Below are positions 1 through 11,153 of a stretch of 64,000 nucleotides of DNA, piece after piece. The stretch is taken from positions 233,016,258 to 233,080,257 of the forward strand of contig NC_088201.1 of the NCBI RefSeq assembly GCF_037126465.1. Reading direction: 5' to 3'. The translations under genes were made by a program, and so were the position numbers. The DNA is from Ornithodoros turicata (Eukaryota > Arthropoda > Arachnida > Ixodida > Argasidae). The notes under the pieces were generated by a model. That model was not told the DNA's origin and did no database searches. It saw only the letters and a program-made list of their open reading frames with translations. Each line of letters starts with the position of its first letter. Position 1 is the stretch's first letter.

Positions 1-489
1 ATACGCTTTGTCGACGTGTTAGGCCTAGTGAAGACGGCGATCACAACGAAACCATAAGAAAAACGGCGCTGTGCTGTACAATCTTATATTTAATTGCTGG
101 ATTTCATGGATATAAACACTCTTGCCTTTTATATTCAAACTATTCATGTAGATTTGTTTAAAAAAACATACCTACGACAGAATCTGTCCCAGCAAGTGGT
201 TCTGCCGGCAGTGATACAACGACGGAAGCAGACGACAGTTCCCGACGTGCCTTACGCTCCCTACGTGGCGCACGTCAAATTTGCACAAAAAATCCACTAG
301 TTTTGCAGATTGCGTGAGGTCTCCATTTCAACCCCATCCAATCCACTTGCCACCCAAAATGGCGCTGTCCATGTTGGATACGGGGACAAATAGTGAGGAT
401 AGGTTGATTGATAGCGCCCCATATTTCGGAACTCTATTGGTCGCAAAGCTGAAAAAGTGGGTGGAGCTTCAGGTATAGGCATGACCCAT
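1..489. other. No supported gene
   Basis: The open frames here are short and show no recognisable protein, splice or promoter signals. I see nothing that can be named. Confidence 0.5.
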
Positions 490-523
490 TAATGGCCAGA
501 CTCCCTTTTAATATACGGCTCTG
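490..523. mobile_element. Degenerate right end of the CAGAGCC...GGCTCTG element
   Basis: The stretch reads like a decayed form of the right terminus of the elements at 9041-9346 and 16136-16602 (AATGGCCAAACTCTCC followed by a GGCTCTG end). The matching left end was not found, so this is a remnant. Confidence 0.45.
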
Positions 524-1164
524 GTCTTATGCGGTCAAGGGCGCCCCCTCTTAGTGCCTAAAAATCCGGGCCCTAGTTATAATACTATCAGAATGCAATG
601 TTATCATAATAATTATCGCGTCTTAACGTTTCCTTCTCTTTTCAGACTTACTTGGGCGTCGTCTTCGGCAAGGGCGTATGCCACGTGTATACCCCAGCAG
701 ATTCTATCCGTGTACTGAACGCAGAGGAAATCGCACATGAGTGATTAGAAAACGCAGTACCCGAGAGAGACATAAAGCTGCTGTGCAGAGGGACCAGACT
801 TGTGCGAAATACTGCGCAAAAGTATTTAGAATAAGATACTAAGTACTCCGACGTAAAAAAGTATTCAAAATAGAGCACGAAATACTCAAACCTGAAATAG
901 TAGCTATTGTAGAAATAGCTAGAAATAGTAGAAATAGCTCCAAATAGTATTTAAGACATCTCTTTAAAGTACGTTAATATTAGCAGTAAATGAAACGCGT
1001 ATACTCTGAACGTGGCCGTACAAATGAACCAAATGAACTTCATCTCTCACGCTGAAGCACATCTTTCATATGCAAGGTCTTGGTGTCAAGCAATGTTTGG
1101 TGAACTTTGGTGAACCCAGGTGAACTTTGTTGATATTTTCTGACCCAAAACTTCGTAATCCCTC
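524..1164. other. Intergenic, short dispersed repeat at its left end
   Basis: Positions about 532-575 (GCGCCCCCT followed by TTAGTGCCTAAAAATCCG) recur in a close form at about 46087-46120. Positions 890-955 are made of short GAAATAG-like repeats. No gene was seen. Confidence 0.4.
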
Positions 1165-1345
1165 GTGTATGATTTTTCATCCAACCCAAAGAAATCTGCG
1201 ACTACACCATATGGTAAGCTGTTGCTGCGAGGTGTGGAATTACGAATGGCAGCTGTAACTAAGTTCCTGGGGTTGCACATTGACTTACACTTATCCTGGT
1301 CATTCCACATAGATCACGTGCGTAAGAAAGGTTACGAATGGACTA
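1165..1345 (+). pseudogene. LINE reverse transcriptase fragment (thumb/connection region)
   Basis: The plus frame carries VTKFLGLHIDLHLSW followed by HIDHVRKK. This is the motif after the catalytic palm in CR1/Jockey-type non-LTR reverse transcriptases (usually KFLGxxID...LSWxxHI). It lacks the catalytic palm and is cut off at its 3' side by the pogo-like MITE at 1346. Pieces at 2593-2884 and 3433-3689 carry the motifs expected next, in the right order and strand, so the three are probably one old LINE broken by later insertions. Confidence 0.65.
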
Positions 1346-2113
1346 CAGTCAACCCTCAATTTATGAACACCCTCGGTTCCCCGAAAAATCGTTCATAAAT
1401 CGAGGGATTCATAAATCGAAAATTCAGTTAACTGAGTACTATCAAGCAAATGGAACACTATTTCGTAGTTGGGATTGTGTTTATAATTCCATATATTGGG
1501 TAACTTTGCTTTTGACCATGCCTTCTGCTGTATCAATCTCACAAAGAATAGATGTTAGCGCATTCACACTCTGTTTATTATGCAATACTAAATTGTTTAA
1601 TTTTGCTTTGGACCATGCCTTCCGCTGTGTCAATCTTGGAAAGAAGAGATGTCACCACATTCGCACTGGACTGGTCTCGGATTTCCTCCGGGATTTTTAA
1701 CCTCCGTTTATTAATCTCCGGGTGACAGCGACCACCTGATTCATCAACCGAGGTCAGGAACACTCGGTCGCACCTTGTGCGACCCCGGAAAACCCGTTTG
1801 TTGTTCCGATTTCGAGGGATTAAGAACCGAGGGTGCAATACGTGGAAAACGTTTTGTCCGTTCAGGCGTCATTCATAAGACCACGGAATTATCCCTTTGA
1901 AGGTTTCTCTTGACCTCGGAACGATCCGTTCATAAATTGAGGGCAAAAACGCTGGGCAACTCCTAGTTGGTTCCCAGAAATTCCGTTCATTATTCGAATA
2001 TCGAGGTTCATAAAACGAGGGAAAAATGAATGGAAAAAGTTTGGTTCCCCGTGCTCGCGTTCACAAAACGAGGGAATTCATAAATCGAAGGTTCATAAAT
2101 CGAGGGTTGACTG
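1346..2113 (+). mobile_element. 768-bp pogo/Tigger-like MITE, copy 1
   Basis: The left end starts CAGTCAACCCTC and the right end is its reverse complement, GAGGGTTGACTG. Both sides are flanked by TA, the target duplication expected for pogo/Tc1-mariner transposons. The inside holds many copies of a TTCATAAATCGAGGG-like motif and an internal duplication of about 107 bp (about 1500-1610 and 1606-1700). It encodes no transposase. An 86-codon minus frame at 1578-1838 recurs in copy 2 (4131-4391). It may be a remnant of an N-terminal DNA-binding helix-turn-helix, but the resemblance is weak. Confidence 0.85.
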
Positions 2114-2592
2114 TATTTGCTATTTCCCGGTTGAAGTTTGTTCTACCCAGGTCCCCCAAACTCACCTCGGAAAAGCGTGCAACGAAGAAGGCCGCCACTA
2201 GATACCCCGCTGTTGCCGTTCCGGATCACTTCAGCCCGCTAAGTTTAGCGGCAAAATGTTTTTGTTGTTTCTGCGAATGAATCTAGTCTTTATATGTCCA
2301 AATAAGACGCGTATAACAACTTTCTCTGTCGTGTTTCACTTTTTGGTCCCGTTTTTAAACGTGTTGAGCGATCGGAAGGATCTAGTGCATGGCTGCGTGC
2401 ATCACATAGCGTACCTGTCGTACCAGGCGCTGCAGTCGTCCATTTCTCCTGCGGTGACTTGGCCTGGCTTGGATTGTGCTTGAACTGGATCTTTAGCGCG
2501 CTACAATCCACGCAAGCCAACGTCTGGTAACAATGGGGTATCTAAGGGCGGCCTCCGGCATTGCAGGCATCGGGATAGGAACAAATACATGG
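2114..2592. other. Unassigned sequence between LINE pieces
   Basis: It lies between the MITE and the next LINE piece. No motif could be recognised and the short frames look random. Confidence 0.4.
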
Positions 2593-2884
2593 GAAAATGG
2601 CGACCTTGGGGGACCTGGTTCTACCACTACACACATTGTTGATGGTGTATCAGACTGTGATCCAAAGCCACATAATATATGCCCTCGAAGTTTATGGTGT
2701 TACGTATGAGTCCCGACTCTCTGATCTTTACGTATTACAAAAAACGTGCGTTGCGCATAACGTTACATGTGCCAGCTCGTGACTCAATTACATATGCTTT
2801 CTCGTTAGTGAACATTAAGCCCGTTTGTGTTCTACTCAAATATAAGTGTCTATTACTTTTGTATAAGTGTAGCGTTTTGTATAA
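2593..2884 (+). pseudogene. LINE reverse transcriptase C-terminal fragment, frameshifted
   Basis: One frame reads VYQTVIQSHIIYALEVYGV and LSDLYVLQK; a second frame continues RALRITLHVPARD and INIKPV-like residues (VNIKPVCVLLKYK). Together they follow the family pattern of a YxTxIxxHxxYxxxxxG block, then LQKRALR and a LFxxxxIxPV-like block. The change of frame near 2745 is a single indel. The piece is interrupted by the CR1-like fragment beginning near 2885. Confidence 0.65.
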
Positions 2885-3432
2885 ATGTATATCTTGAAGC
2901 CGTCCAAAATCGCGCAGCCAGATTCATCACCAATAACTACTCACCTTATGCGAGCATCTCCTCACTCAAGGAACGCATCGATCTCGCTCAACTGTGCATT
3001 CGTAGAAAGGTTTCGCGTTTATCATTATTTCATAAATTCTATCACTCTCCTGCAATACGGTCACCCTACATCATTCCTGCTCATAGAATATCTTCACGTA
3101 TCGACCATCAACTCAAAGTAGCACGTGTCAAATGTAACACTTCCACGTTTTCGAATTCATTTTTTCCTAAAACCATCATAGAGTGGAATGACCTCCCATC
3201 TCGTATCGTCACCATACCTGACCCATCTAGCTTTCGCGTGTCTGGTAGTAATGTGTAACGTCCGTGGATAACCTTTTATGCTCAGTTTTTTTTTCGTTGT
3301 TGTTGTTGTTGTTATTGTGTTGTTTAAAATGATCCTTGTCGCTTTTTTTATTTTTTTATTTCCTGTAACCCACTCCTCCCATGTAACGCCCTCCCGAGGG
3401 ACTCTTGGGAGTAAATAAATTGATTGATTGAT
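2885..3432 (+). mobile_element. 5'-truncated CR1-like LINE 3' end
   Basis: The plus frame (stop at 3256-3258) reads VQNRAARFITNNYSPYAS, then RRKVSRLSLFHKFYH, and ends SFFPKTIIEWNDLPSRIV. This is the conserved C-terminus of CR1/Jockey-type ORF2 proteins. A 3' untranslated part of about 170 bp with a GTT-rich stretch (3297-3315) ends in a (TTGA)n-like tail, typical of CR1-type elements, which end in short microsatellites rather than poly(A). The catalytic part is missing, so the copy is dead on arrival. Confidence 0.8.
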
Positions 3433-3689
3433 AAGATTATTCATAATATAGCAAGTTCATGTATGATACAACCCAAGTTCCTGATTCATGGACACAATCT
3501 CAGAACCGATACTTTAATGCTAACTTTGCCTTGTCCTCGTACTAATTTTGGATTGTTTTCCTTTCATTACTTCTCGGGTATATTATGGAATCGCATTCCC
3601 TATATGTTATCCGTGATACCCCGTCATTACTCTCATTCCGCCGCAAATTGCAGGTGTACCTCGGGTAAAAAAACTTGCTGTTGTTCCCA
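3433..3689 (+). pseudogene. LINE ORF2 extreme C-terminus
   Basis: The plus frame contains HGHNLRTDTLMLTLPCPRT followed by FSFHYFSGILWNRIPYML. This is the usual tail block of non-LTR ORF2 proteins (H..NTR...LxxPxxRTxxGxxSFxxxxxxxWNxLP). It resumes after the CR1-like fragment and is broken again by the element starting at 3690. It probably belongs to the same LINE as 1165-1345 and 2593-2884. Confidence 0.6.
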
Positions 3690-5385
3690 CACTGTTAGAA
3701 AAATCTATACCTTTTGGGGTATAAACGGCTTGTCCCAGGGCGTGTACCTTTTGAGGTATAAACGTTATACCTTCCTCAAGGTATAATATCTTTATACCTC
3801 CCTGAAGGCATATTATTTGCACCTCAGGGTATAAACATATACCTCCTAGAGGGTATATTTTTAAGGGCTTTGTGGTATAATTGAAGAAAACAGTAATACA
3901 GTCAACCCTCGATTTGTGAACACCCTCGGTTCCCCGAAAAATCGTTCATAAATCGAGGGATTCATAAATCGGAAATTCAGTTAACTGAGTACTATCGAGC
4001 AAATGCAACAGTATTTCCGAGTTGGGATTGTGTTTATAATGCCATATATTGTGTAATTTTGTTTTTGACCATGCCTTCTGCTGTATCAATCTCACAAAGA
4101 ACAGAGGTTAGCACATTCACACTCTGTTTATTATGCAATACTAAATTGTTTAATTTTGCTTTGGACCATGCCTTCCGCTGTGTCAATCTTGGAAATAAGA
4201 GGTGTCACCACATTCGCACTGCACTGGTCTCGGATTTCCTGCGGGATTTTTAACCTCCGTTTATTAATATCCGGGTGACAGCGACCACCTGATTCATCAA
4301 CCGAGGTCAGGAACACTTGGTCGCACCTTGTGCGATCCCGGAAAACCCGTTTGTTGTTTGGATTTCGAGGGGTTAAGAACCGAGGGTGCAATACCTGGAA
4401 AACGTTTTGTCCGGCCAGGCGTCATTCATAAGACCACGGAATTATCCCTTTGAAGCTTTCTGTTGACCTCGGAACGATCCGTTCATAAATTGAGGGCAAA
4501 AACGCTGGGCAACTCCTAGTTGGTTCCCAGAAATTCCGTTCATTATTCGAATATCGAGGTTCATGAAACAAGGGAAAAATATATGGAAAAAGTTTGGTTC
4601 CCCGTGCTCGTGTTCACAAAACGAGGGAATTGATAAATCGAAGGTTCATAAATCGAGGGTTGACTGTATTCGATTTGTTTCAGCGTCATATCCGAGTGGC
4701 GGCTTCCCAGCGCAGCTTTCCACAAATGTTGAAGGAAAAAAACAGGACCGAAGGAACGATAACAAAAAAGAAAATACCTGGAGACACTCACGCACAAACT
4801 CACAAAACATGGATGTGGATCGGAGAGGAAAAAGATTAAGTAACAATTAGCATTACATTGGAAACCAAGAAGCAATACAAACAAATATTAGGCAAAATAT
4901 TTCCAGGAGCAGTTGACATTTGCTGGAGAACAGATACATATACAACACACCGCGGCTACACATGGTGGAGACCATCCCTCGCGCGGGAAGCAACTTAAGA
5001 AGTGAGGGCGTGTAAATTTATTTATTTTGGGATCAAATAATTGGCTTCCAGATGTCACTACCCAATATAATTAGAATGCTACTGTATTACTGACTATGTT
5101 TTTAAATTAACTTATTGTTTAACTGAGATGATATAGTCGCCGTCACAAATTAATGTGATCCCAGATGTTGCGGGAGAAAAGGTATACAAAACGCTGAAGG
5201 TATAAACGTAATATAGAAGTACTCTTTTATACCCTCAGCTGCCGTGGAAGGTATAGAATCAGTGATCAGTACCTTACACATGGTTTAAACAGGGTATAGA
5301 CAATGGTGATGAGGTATAAATGTCGTACTCTAGACCTTATTTATACCTTTTTTATACCTTTTATATACCTTTTCTTCTAACAGTG
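3690..5385. mobile_element. CACTGT-ended element with TATACC subterminal repeats
   Basis: The left end is CACTGTTAGAAAAATCTATACC-like and the right end is the inverted TTTTCTTCTAACAGTG. Both flanks show CA, a likely 2-bp target duplication. Subterminal regions are packed with GGTATA/TATACC motifs on both strands. Without the nested pogo-like MITE (3899-4666) the element is about 926 bp and non-coding. The ends match other CACT(G/C)T elements in this window. CACT ends and a 2-bp duplication suggest the CACTA/Mirage/Chapaev group, but that is inference. Confidence 0.7.
3899..4666 (+). mobile_element. 768-bp pogo/Tigger-like MITE, copy 2
   Basis: It has the same orientation, the same 768-bp length and TA flanks (3897-3898 and 4667-4668) as copy 1. 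It sits inside the CACTGT element at 3690-5385 and so inserted later than that element. Confidence 0.85.
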
Positions 5386-6049
5386 CAGTTTCTTTTCTTT
5401 TTTTACCTAGGGTATTTCTTTTGATATGCATTGTCTTCACCCTTAAGTCTATAGCAGAGGCGGTGTCTCTTTTTCGCTCCTTGAATAATTTCATTGAAGT
5501 GCATACGAGTGTTATATTATATGATTGGTGTCTTTTTTGGTGCTTCTTTTCTCTGTATTGATACTTTGTATTTCTTTTTGTGCCCTGATTGCTGCCAGAA
5601 CCACGTCACAGGCTTGCCTTGTGGTTCTGTGTATTCTGTATTTGAACATATCTCACAAAATAAAAGACCTCTGACTTCCGACCTCTGACTATGTCAGCTG
5701 GGATCTTTCAATCTCTGGCGCGTGTCTATTGCTTTGATGACCGAGAACATACATGCCGGTATTAACGTGTAACATCTGGCGATTCACCTGGCAATATGAA
5801 TAGGAAGCGTTGTCTGACAATATTGCCTATTGACAACATGGCCAAGCGTGGGCCCAGCCTATTGTAGAAGACGATAAGTGACAGATTCCCCAATTCCCGA
5901 AAAAAAAGAGAGAGAGGGAGAGAGAAAGGGTGGTAAGTTGCAGTCACCTGAAAATCTGGACACAGCTGAAAGTGTGCTTGGCGAGGAAGGAAATTATTTA
6001 GAGTAACTGAGTAGCAACTACAGAATTTTTTTTTAATACGTTAGAAATA
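5386..6049. other. T-rich intergenic sequence, GA run
   Basis: There is a purine run at about 5900-5930. No gene was seen. It may include the 3' end of the old LINE broken up at 1165-3689, but no motif proves it. Confidence 0.4.
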
Positions 6050-6817
6050 CAGTCAACCCTTGATTTATGAACCTTCGATTTATGAATTCCCTCATTTTAT
6101 GAACACGAGCACGGGGAACCAAACTTTTTCCATTTATTTTTCCCTCGTTTTATGAACCTCGATATTCGAATAATGAACGGAATTTCTGGGAACCAACTAG
6201 GAGTTGCCCAGCGTTTTTGCCCTCAATTTATGAACGGATCGTTCCGAGGTCAACAGAAACCTTCAAAGGGATAATTCCGTGGTCTTATGAATGACGCCTG
6301 AACGGACAAAACGTTTTCCACGTATTGCACCCTCGGTTCTTAATCCCTCGAAATCGGAACAACAAACGGGTTTTCCGGGGTCGCACAAGATGTGACCGAG
6401 TGTTCCTGACCTCAGTTGATGAATAAGGTGGTCACTGTCACCCGGAGATTAATAAACGGAGGTTAAAAACCCCGGAGGAAATCCGAGACCAGTCCAGTGC
6501 GAATGTGGTGACATCTCTTCTTTCCAAGATTGACACAGCGGAAGGCATGGTCCAAAGCAAAATTAAACTATTTAGTATTGCATAATAAACAGAGTGTGAA
6601 TGTGCTAACATCTATTCTTTGGGAGATTGATACAGCAGAAGGCATGGCCAAAAGCAAAGTTACACAATATATGGAATTACAAACACAATCCCAACTCGGA
6701 AATACTGTTCCATTTGCTCGATAGTACTCAGTTAACTGAATTTTCGATTTATGAATCCCTCGATTTATGAACGATTTTTCGGGGAACCGAGGGTGTTCAT
6801 AAATCGAGGGTTGACTG
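6050..6817 (-). mobile_element. 768-bp pogo/Tigger-like MITE, copy 3 (inverted)
   Basis: TA flanks lie at 6048-6049 and 6818-6819. The length is again exactly 768 bp, but the sequence runs in the opposite direction to copies 1 and 2. The preserved length suggests a young, uniform family. Confidence 0.85.
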
Positions 6818-6819
6818 TA

Positions 6820-7204
6820 CTTGTCACAAAAACTATTGAGTAGAGTACCGGAATACCGGAAAAAGTATTTCAAAATACTCGTTGAGACACGTCAGGCCAC
6901 AGTGGTAGTCGAATATGAACACTTGTTGATTGCACGTCGTGTGCGGTAACCATTATACCACGCTGACACGATAAGAGATGCGATACCACGTGCGAGACGG
7001 TTCCGTTCCATTCTTTTCCTCAAGGTAAGGAAATATTGTCAATTTCCAAACTGGGAAGGAAAACAACATTAAATTGTGGCAAAATATAATGCATAAACGC
7101 ATCCTCAATACATCAACAGAAGTTCTCAGAAGCTCTTGTCGAGTTAGATAAAAGAAAACGTATGCAACATTTGAGCCGTAAGGCTAGCGCTCGTGCTGCT
7201 TATA
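6820..7204. other. No supported feature
   Basis: Mixed-composition sequence with no recognisable coding or repeat structure. Confidence 0.4.
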
Positions 7205-7775
7205 CCGTAATTTCACGCGTGTAAGCCGCACCGCAGATAAGCCGCAGGACGCGTTTTTTTGGGACGTTTTGAAAATTTTCTGGCAGATAAGCCGCACCCG
7301 CAGATAAGCCGCGGGCAATACGAGACGACTGATTTGTGCGACAAAGGAGACCATAGAGAAGGCCATAAACCCTGAGGTCCATACTCCGGGATCGGCACAG
7401 TGTACAACAGAGGAGGTCAGTTCCGGAGTTCTACCAAGATCCGATTGTGCCCTCGTCGGGTGTTTTTCGTGGACTGATGGGTCAGTGATCTTCCAGCAGA
7501 CGTGAATCACTGTCACCACTTTCCTTAAACCACTTGGGGGAATGCACCAGGAAGATCAATCTACTCGAATGTGGACCCGTCCCTGTTACGCACTGTTCGT
7601 GCATCGGCAGGGCAGTGCTGTTCCAGAGACACTGTCGGCCCTTTCGTTAAAATCGGCGTATGCGGAAAATACCAGGAAAAAATAGTCATCAGATAAGCCG
7701 CACCGGTGGATAAACCGCAGGGCGCCCGTGAGAAAAAAAAATCGCGCATAAGCCGCGGCTAATACGCGTGTAACG
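7205..7775. mobile_element. CCGTAATTTCACGC element, copy 1 (right end decayed)
   Basis: It starts after a TA with CCGTAATTTCACGC and holds several AGATAAGCCGC motifs. It matches the well-ended copy at 58348-58860 along its length. The right end (CGCGTGTAACGCG) has lost the expected GTGAAATTACGG terminus. No transposase is present. Confidence 0.75.
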
Positions 7776-7939
7776 CGTTGACGTTACGATTAGGTGTAGG
7801 GCGAAATAATGCAGACAAGTAAAAAATCGAGGTTCGAATTGAACATTTTTGATTAAATAATTGGTAATTGCTTAGTTTTCGTTGACGAATGAAGATGAAA
7901 CACCGGCTTGACGCAACGGGCAACAAAATTTACCCTCGA

Positions 7940-7971
<32 letters not shown>

Positions 7972-8237
7972 GGGGGCTCCATGAGCTTTCCGATGAGTGT
8001 CTCATTTCGATATCTCTAATGCAGTTCATGCCCTCAGAAGTGAGAGCGGTTGTGGGTATATCCGGGTTACTAGCAGTTATGCGGGTTACTAGCAGTTTTA
8101 CTCATAGGTGGCTCTCAACTCAACTTTTTACTCAACTTTACTCATAGGTGGCTCTGCGCATGTCTGCACGCAAGAATTGTCCGGATAGGTGTTTCGGTTG
8201 AAGGAAAAAAAAAAGTTCAGTTATCACTACATTGAAT
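7776..8237. other. Intergenic with GT and G homopolymer tract
   Basis: A (GT)n run followed by about 20 G lies at 7938-7976. A direct repeat (ACTCATAGGTGGCTCT) occurs at about 8099-8114 and 8140-8155. No gene was seen. Confidence 0.45.
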
Positions 8238-8650
8238 GTAAAGACTAGAGAGATGTCACGAACTTATTGCGAACCTGCTGGCTCAGGAGGGTTCGGCGGA
8301 CCTTCGAACTTCAGTCGGGTTCGGAAAGACCCGCATATAGGTTAGCAGATTTGGCCTCAGTCGCGAAAAGGTGAAAATTCTGTGACTAATATAGGTCTTG
8401 AAATTGAAATGCCTGAAGGAAAAGAACACAAACTTGAAATATCTGTCTCTCAAACGTGACAACAACATTGGCTTGGCTAGTGAGTACACGTTGACGATGA
8501 AACGAGCGGAGCACGCACAGGGACTGAGAAAGAACGATGCCACGCACGTGCTCAGTAGCAAGTATACGGAAATTTTATTGAAAACAACTGTTCTTTTAAC
8601 CACAGGAAGTGTAATTCAGATTGTAATAATGCATAATGCACCCGCATCTA

Positions 8651-8888
8651 CACTCTTAGAAATGAACTTCACCACATAGCACGCTCCTAGCCAACCATCA
8701 TCCCGAATGACAACGTTCTCGCCCCTGATTTGTGGAAAACGGGAGGAGGAGCCTATTTTGTCCCCATTATGCACGGCACAAAATAGGCTCCTCCTCCCGT
8801 TTTCAACAAATCAGGGGCGAGAACGTTGTCATTCGGGATGATGGTTGGCTAGGAGAGTGCTGTGTGGTGAAGTTCATTTTTAAGAGTG
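8651..8888. mobile_element. CACTCTTAGAAATGAAC foldback element, copy A
   Basis: The left end CACTCTTAGAAATGAACTTC and the right end GAAGTTCATTTTTAAGAGTG are inverted repeats. The centre folds again (GGGAGGAGGAGCCTATTTTG and its complement), so the whole 238 bp can form one long hairpin. Related copies lie at 50786, 52947, 53194 and 53598. Confidence 0.8.
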
Positions 8889-9040
8889 TGTCAAACCCTT
8901 TATGTCGTCTGCCTGCGTCCGCTTCCGAATAGTTTCAAATCGCATGTGATGAAAACAAGCGGCGCACAGTAAGCTATACGGTTGTTTTCCGGCTCCGTTC
9001 TCAGTAGTGCCAGCAGGTGGCTCGCGTTGTACTTTTTCCT

Positions 9041-9346
9041 CAGAGCCGTTCATTAGGAGAGTTTGGCCACCGGGAGGAGCCTGTCCCGAAGCGCGCCACT
9101 TGACGTCACGCTATGGGCGGCGCCAAGGCCACTGGCGCCATTTTGGATCAGAGCTACCGCCTTGAAATCTACCATTCCGCCATTTTGGAGCAGAGGCACA
9201 GCCTTGAAATCACCCGAGCCGCCGCGGCTTGCTTTTCATGCCGGTCAAGTGGGCGGAGCGATGACAGCTCTGACGTCACAGCGGCTCCCCGTCTCCATGC
9301 GGCAAAATATCAAAGAATGGCCAAACTCTCCTCATAAACGGTTCTG
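9041..9346. mobile_element. CAGAGCC MITE, copy 1 (8-bp duplication)
   Basis: The left end is CAGAGCCGTTCATTAGGAGA and the right end is the imperfect inverse finishing GGTTCTG. The 8-bp flanks are identical (TTTTTCCT, 9033-9040 and 9347-9354). It is GC-rich inside and holds TGACGTCA-like boxes. Same family as 16136-16602. Confidence 0.8.
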
Positions 9347-9645
9347 TTTTTCCTCTTCAGATTTCCAATCCACCTTGCTAGTGTAATAATAATAATAATA
9401 ATAATAAAATATATAGCACGCAGAAAAATTGAGAAAGTCATAATCTAAACATACCACGAGAACTTGGCGGCTTTTCGAGTCGTGAAATACATGCTTCCGC
9501 TTCCGGTAAGGAGACCGGCGCGCATGCGCAGTCGAAGTCGCGCTTCGACCAACTTTTCCGAATTTTCCGAAGAAAGGTTCAAATTTCGCGAACTTTTACG
9601 ATTCATTTCGAACCTCGAGAGGCTCGTGATATCTCTAGTAAAGAC

Positions 9646-10155
9646 CCGCAAAAAAAGGCGCCATTTTGTGTAGTCCTTTTTTTAGTCAGCTGTGCTGCAG
9701 TAGGCTTATTCTATAAATGTAAGTACATATACTATTTCTTCATTCATTCATCTAGATATCTGCAATATATGGGCGCTCTTGGTTATTCATTGTCTAACTG
9801 AAAAAAAAAAAATGCATCCGATGATACGCAGGGGGAAGACGCGACAACTAAATGTAATTTAAATTTATTTGATTTTGAATTTAATGTAATTTAGAAACTG
9901 ATAAGTCACAAGTCGACTATCAGGTGACTTGATGCTTGTTCCTCAGAGATTACTCTTTTTTTTTTTTTTTTGCATATCGCCTACGATTTTCCAGCAAATT
10001 TTCCTGTTTCCAAGGATACTTACAGCAAAGCAGAAGCGCACGCTAAAAAGCGAACGACCAGCGACAGACCAGTATGGCGATGCCCTGTTTGCAGAGGACG
10101 GTGGATGGAAATAGCACGGGGTTCTATGTGGTTTTATTGCACATAACGTGGGCGT
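9646..10155. other. Intergenic; poly(T) and microsatellite
   Basis: A T-run lies at about 9956-9970. No gene was seen. Confidence 0.4.
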
Positions 10156-10156
10156 G

Positions 10157-10275
10157 GGTCAGGTCAGGTCAGGTCAGGTCAGGTCAGGTCACGTTAGGTT
10201 AGGTTGGGTTAGGTTGGGTTAGGTTAGGTTAGGTTAGGCTAGGTTAGGTTAGGTTAGGTTAGGTTAGGTTAGGTT
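10157..10275. repeat. Interstitial telomere-like repeat (GGTCA)n then (GGTTA)n
   Basis: About seven GGTCA units are followed by about sixteen GGTTA units with a few variants (GGTTG, GGCTA). GGTTA is the arthropod telomere unit TTAGG in another register. Being deep inside a gene- and transposon-bearing region, it is interstitial and not a chromosome end. Confidence 0.85.
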
Positions 10276-10668
10276 GCAAAGACTAATCTGTATAGTTCAT
10301 CACCATGGCTTGTCTCATCTTGCCCACCCCGATGCCTCGTCTTGCACTGAGTATTGGGGGGCAAGACGAGAAAATCTGCATATTTGAATTTCTTGCTCTG
10401 CGTTTATCTTAGAACCGGCTACGTCCGTTCTGATTTACAGAACAGAAGCTCTAGAGCTCTGAGAATGCGCCCATGGCTAGTTTTAAGCACGAAAAATAAA
10501 AATATCCAATTGCCAATTTCTGTCTCATCTAGCCCCCCCCCCCCTCCCCCCTAGATGGGCGTATAGTCGCGGCACGTTGGGGGTGCCGGTGCGGGTACGA
10601 ATTTACTTTCCGGCGTTTAGATTTATTAATGCGTCACACTCGTAAACAAACACTCTGCAGCCGTTATG
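10276..10668. other. Intergenic with C-rich tract
   Basis: A C-run lies at about 10532-10551. No gene was seen. Confidence 0.4.
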
Positions 10669-11055
10669 CACTGTAAACCGAAAAACACCCTTATGAGTGT
10701 GAATGGCTTGTCCTATAACTTACACCTCTTTTGACACCATATGGTCTGGAACACCCCTTTTTAGAGGGTGGATTCGGTGTAAAACACCCTTGGAAAGGGT
10801 GCTTTTCCTTGAAAATGCCTTGTTTTGCACCCTTTATACACCCTTGTAGGAGGGTGTTTAACGATCTTACACCCTCCTACAAGGGTGCAAAAGAGTGCAA
10901 AAGAAGGCATCTTCAAGGAAAAGCACCCTTTCAAAGGGTGTTTTACACAGAATACACCCTCTAAAAAGGGTGTTCCAGACCATATGGCGTAAAAAGAGGT
11001 GTGAGTTATAGGACAAGTTGTTTACACCCATAAGGGTGTTTTTCAGTTTACAGTG
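10669..11055. mobile_element. CACTGTAAAC long-hairpin element, copy 1
   Basis: The two halves are almost fully inverted copies: CACTGTAAACCGAAAAACAC at the left and GTGTTTTTCAGTTTACAGTG at the right, with matching ACCCTTATGAGTGT-type blocks inward to a centre near 10860. The flanks are TG on both sides. It is a non-coding foldback element; the open frames inside are products of the palindrome. Confidence 0.8.
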
Positions 11056-11153
11056 TGCTGTATCTGTCTTTTCGTGGGTCACACTTATCCTCGAAAGTTA
11101 CACGATAGCGTTTTTACCGCATGAATGACGTGCTTTAGTCAAATGATTCTTAC

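Larger units (their letters stand above)
8246..9637. mobile_element. hAT-type element hosting two younger insertions
   Basis: The ends are TAGAGAGATGTCACGA and the inverted TCGTGATATCTCTA. Both sides carry the exact 8-bp duplication GTAAAGAC (8238-8245 and 9638-9645), the hAT hallmark. Inside lie a CACTCT foldback (8651-8888) and a second 8-bp-duplication element (9041-9346), leaving about 850 bp of the original. No transposase frame was recognised. Confidence 0.75.
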
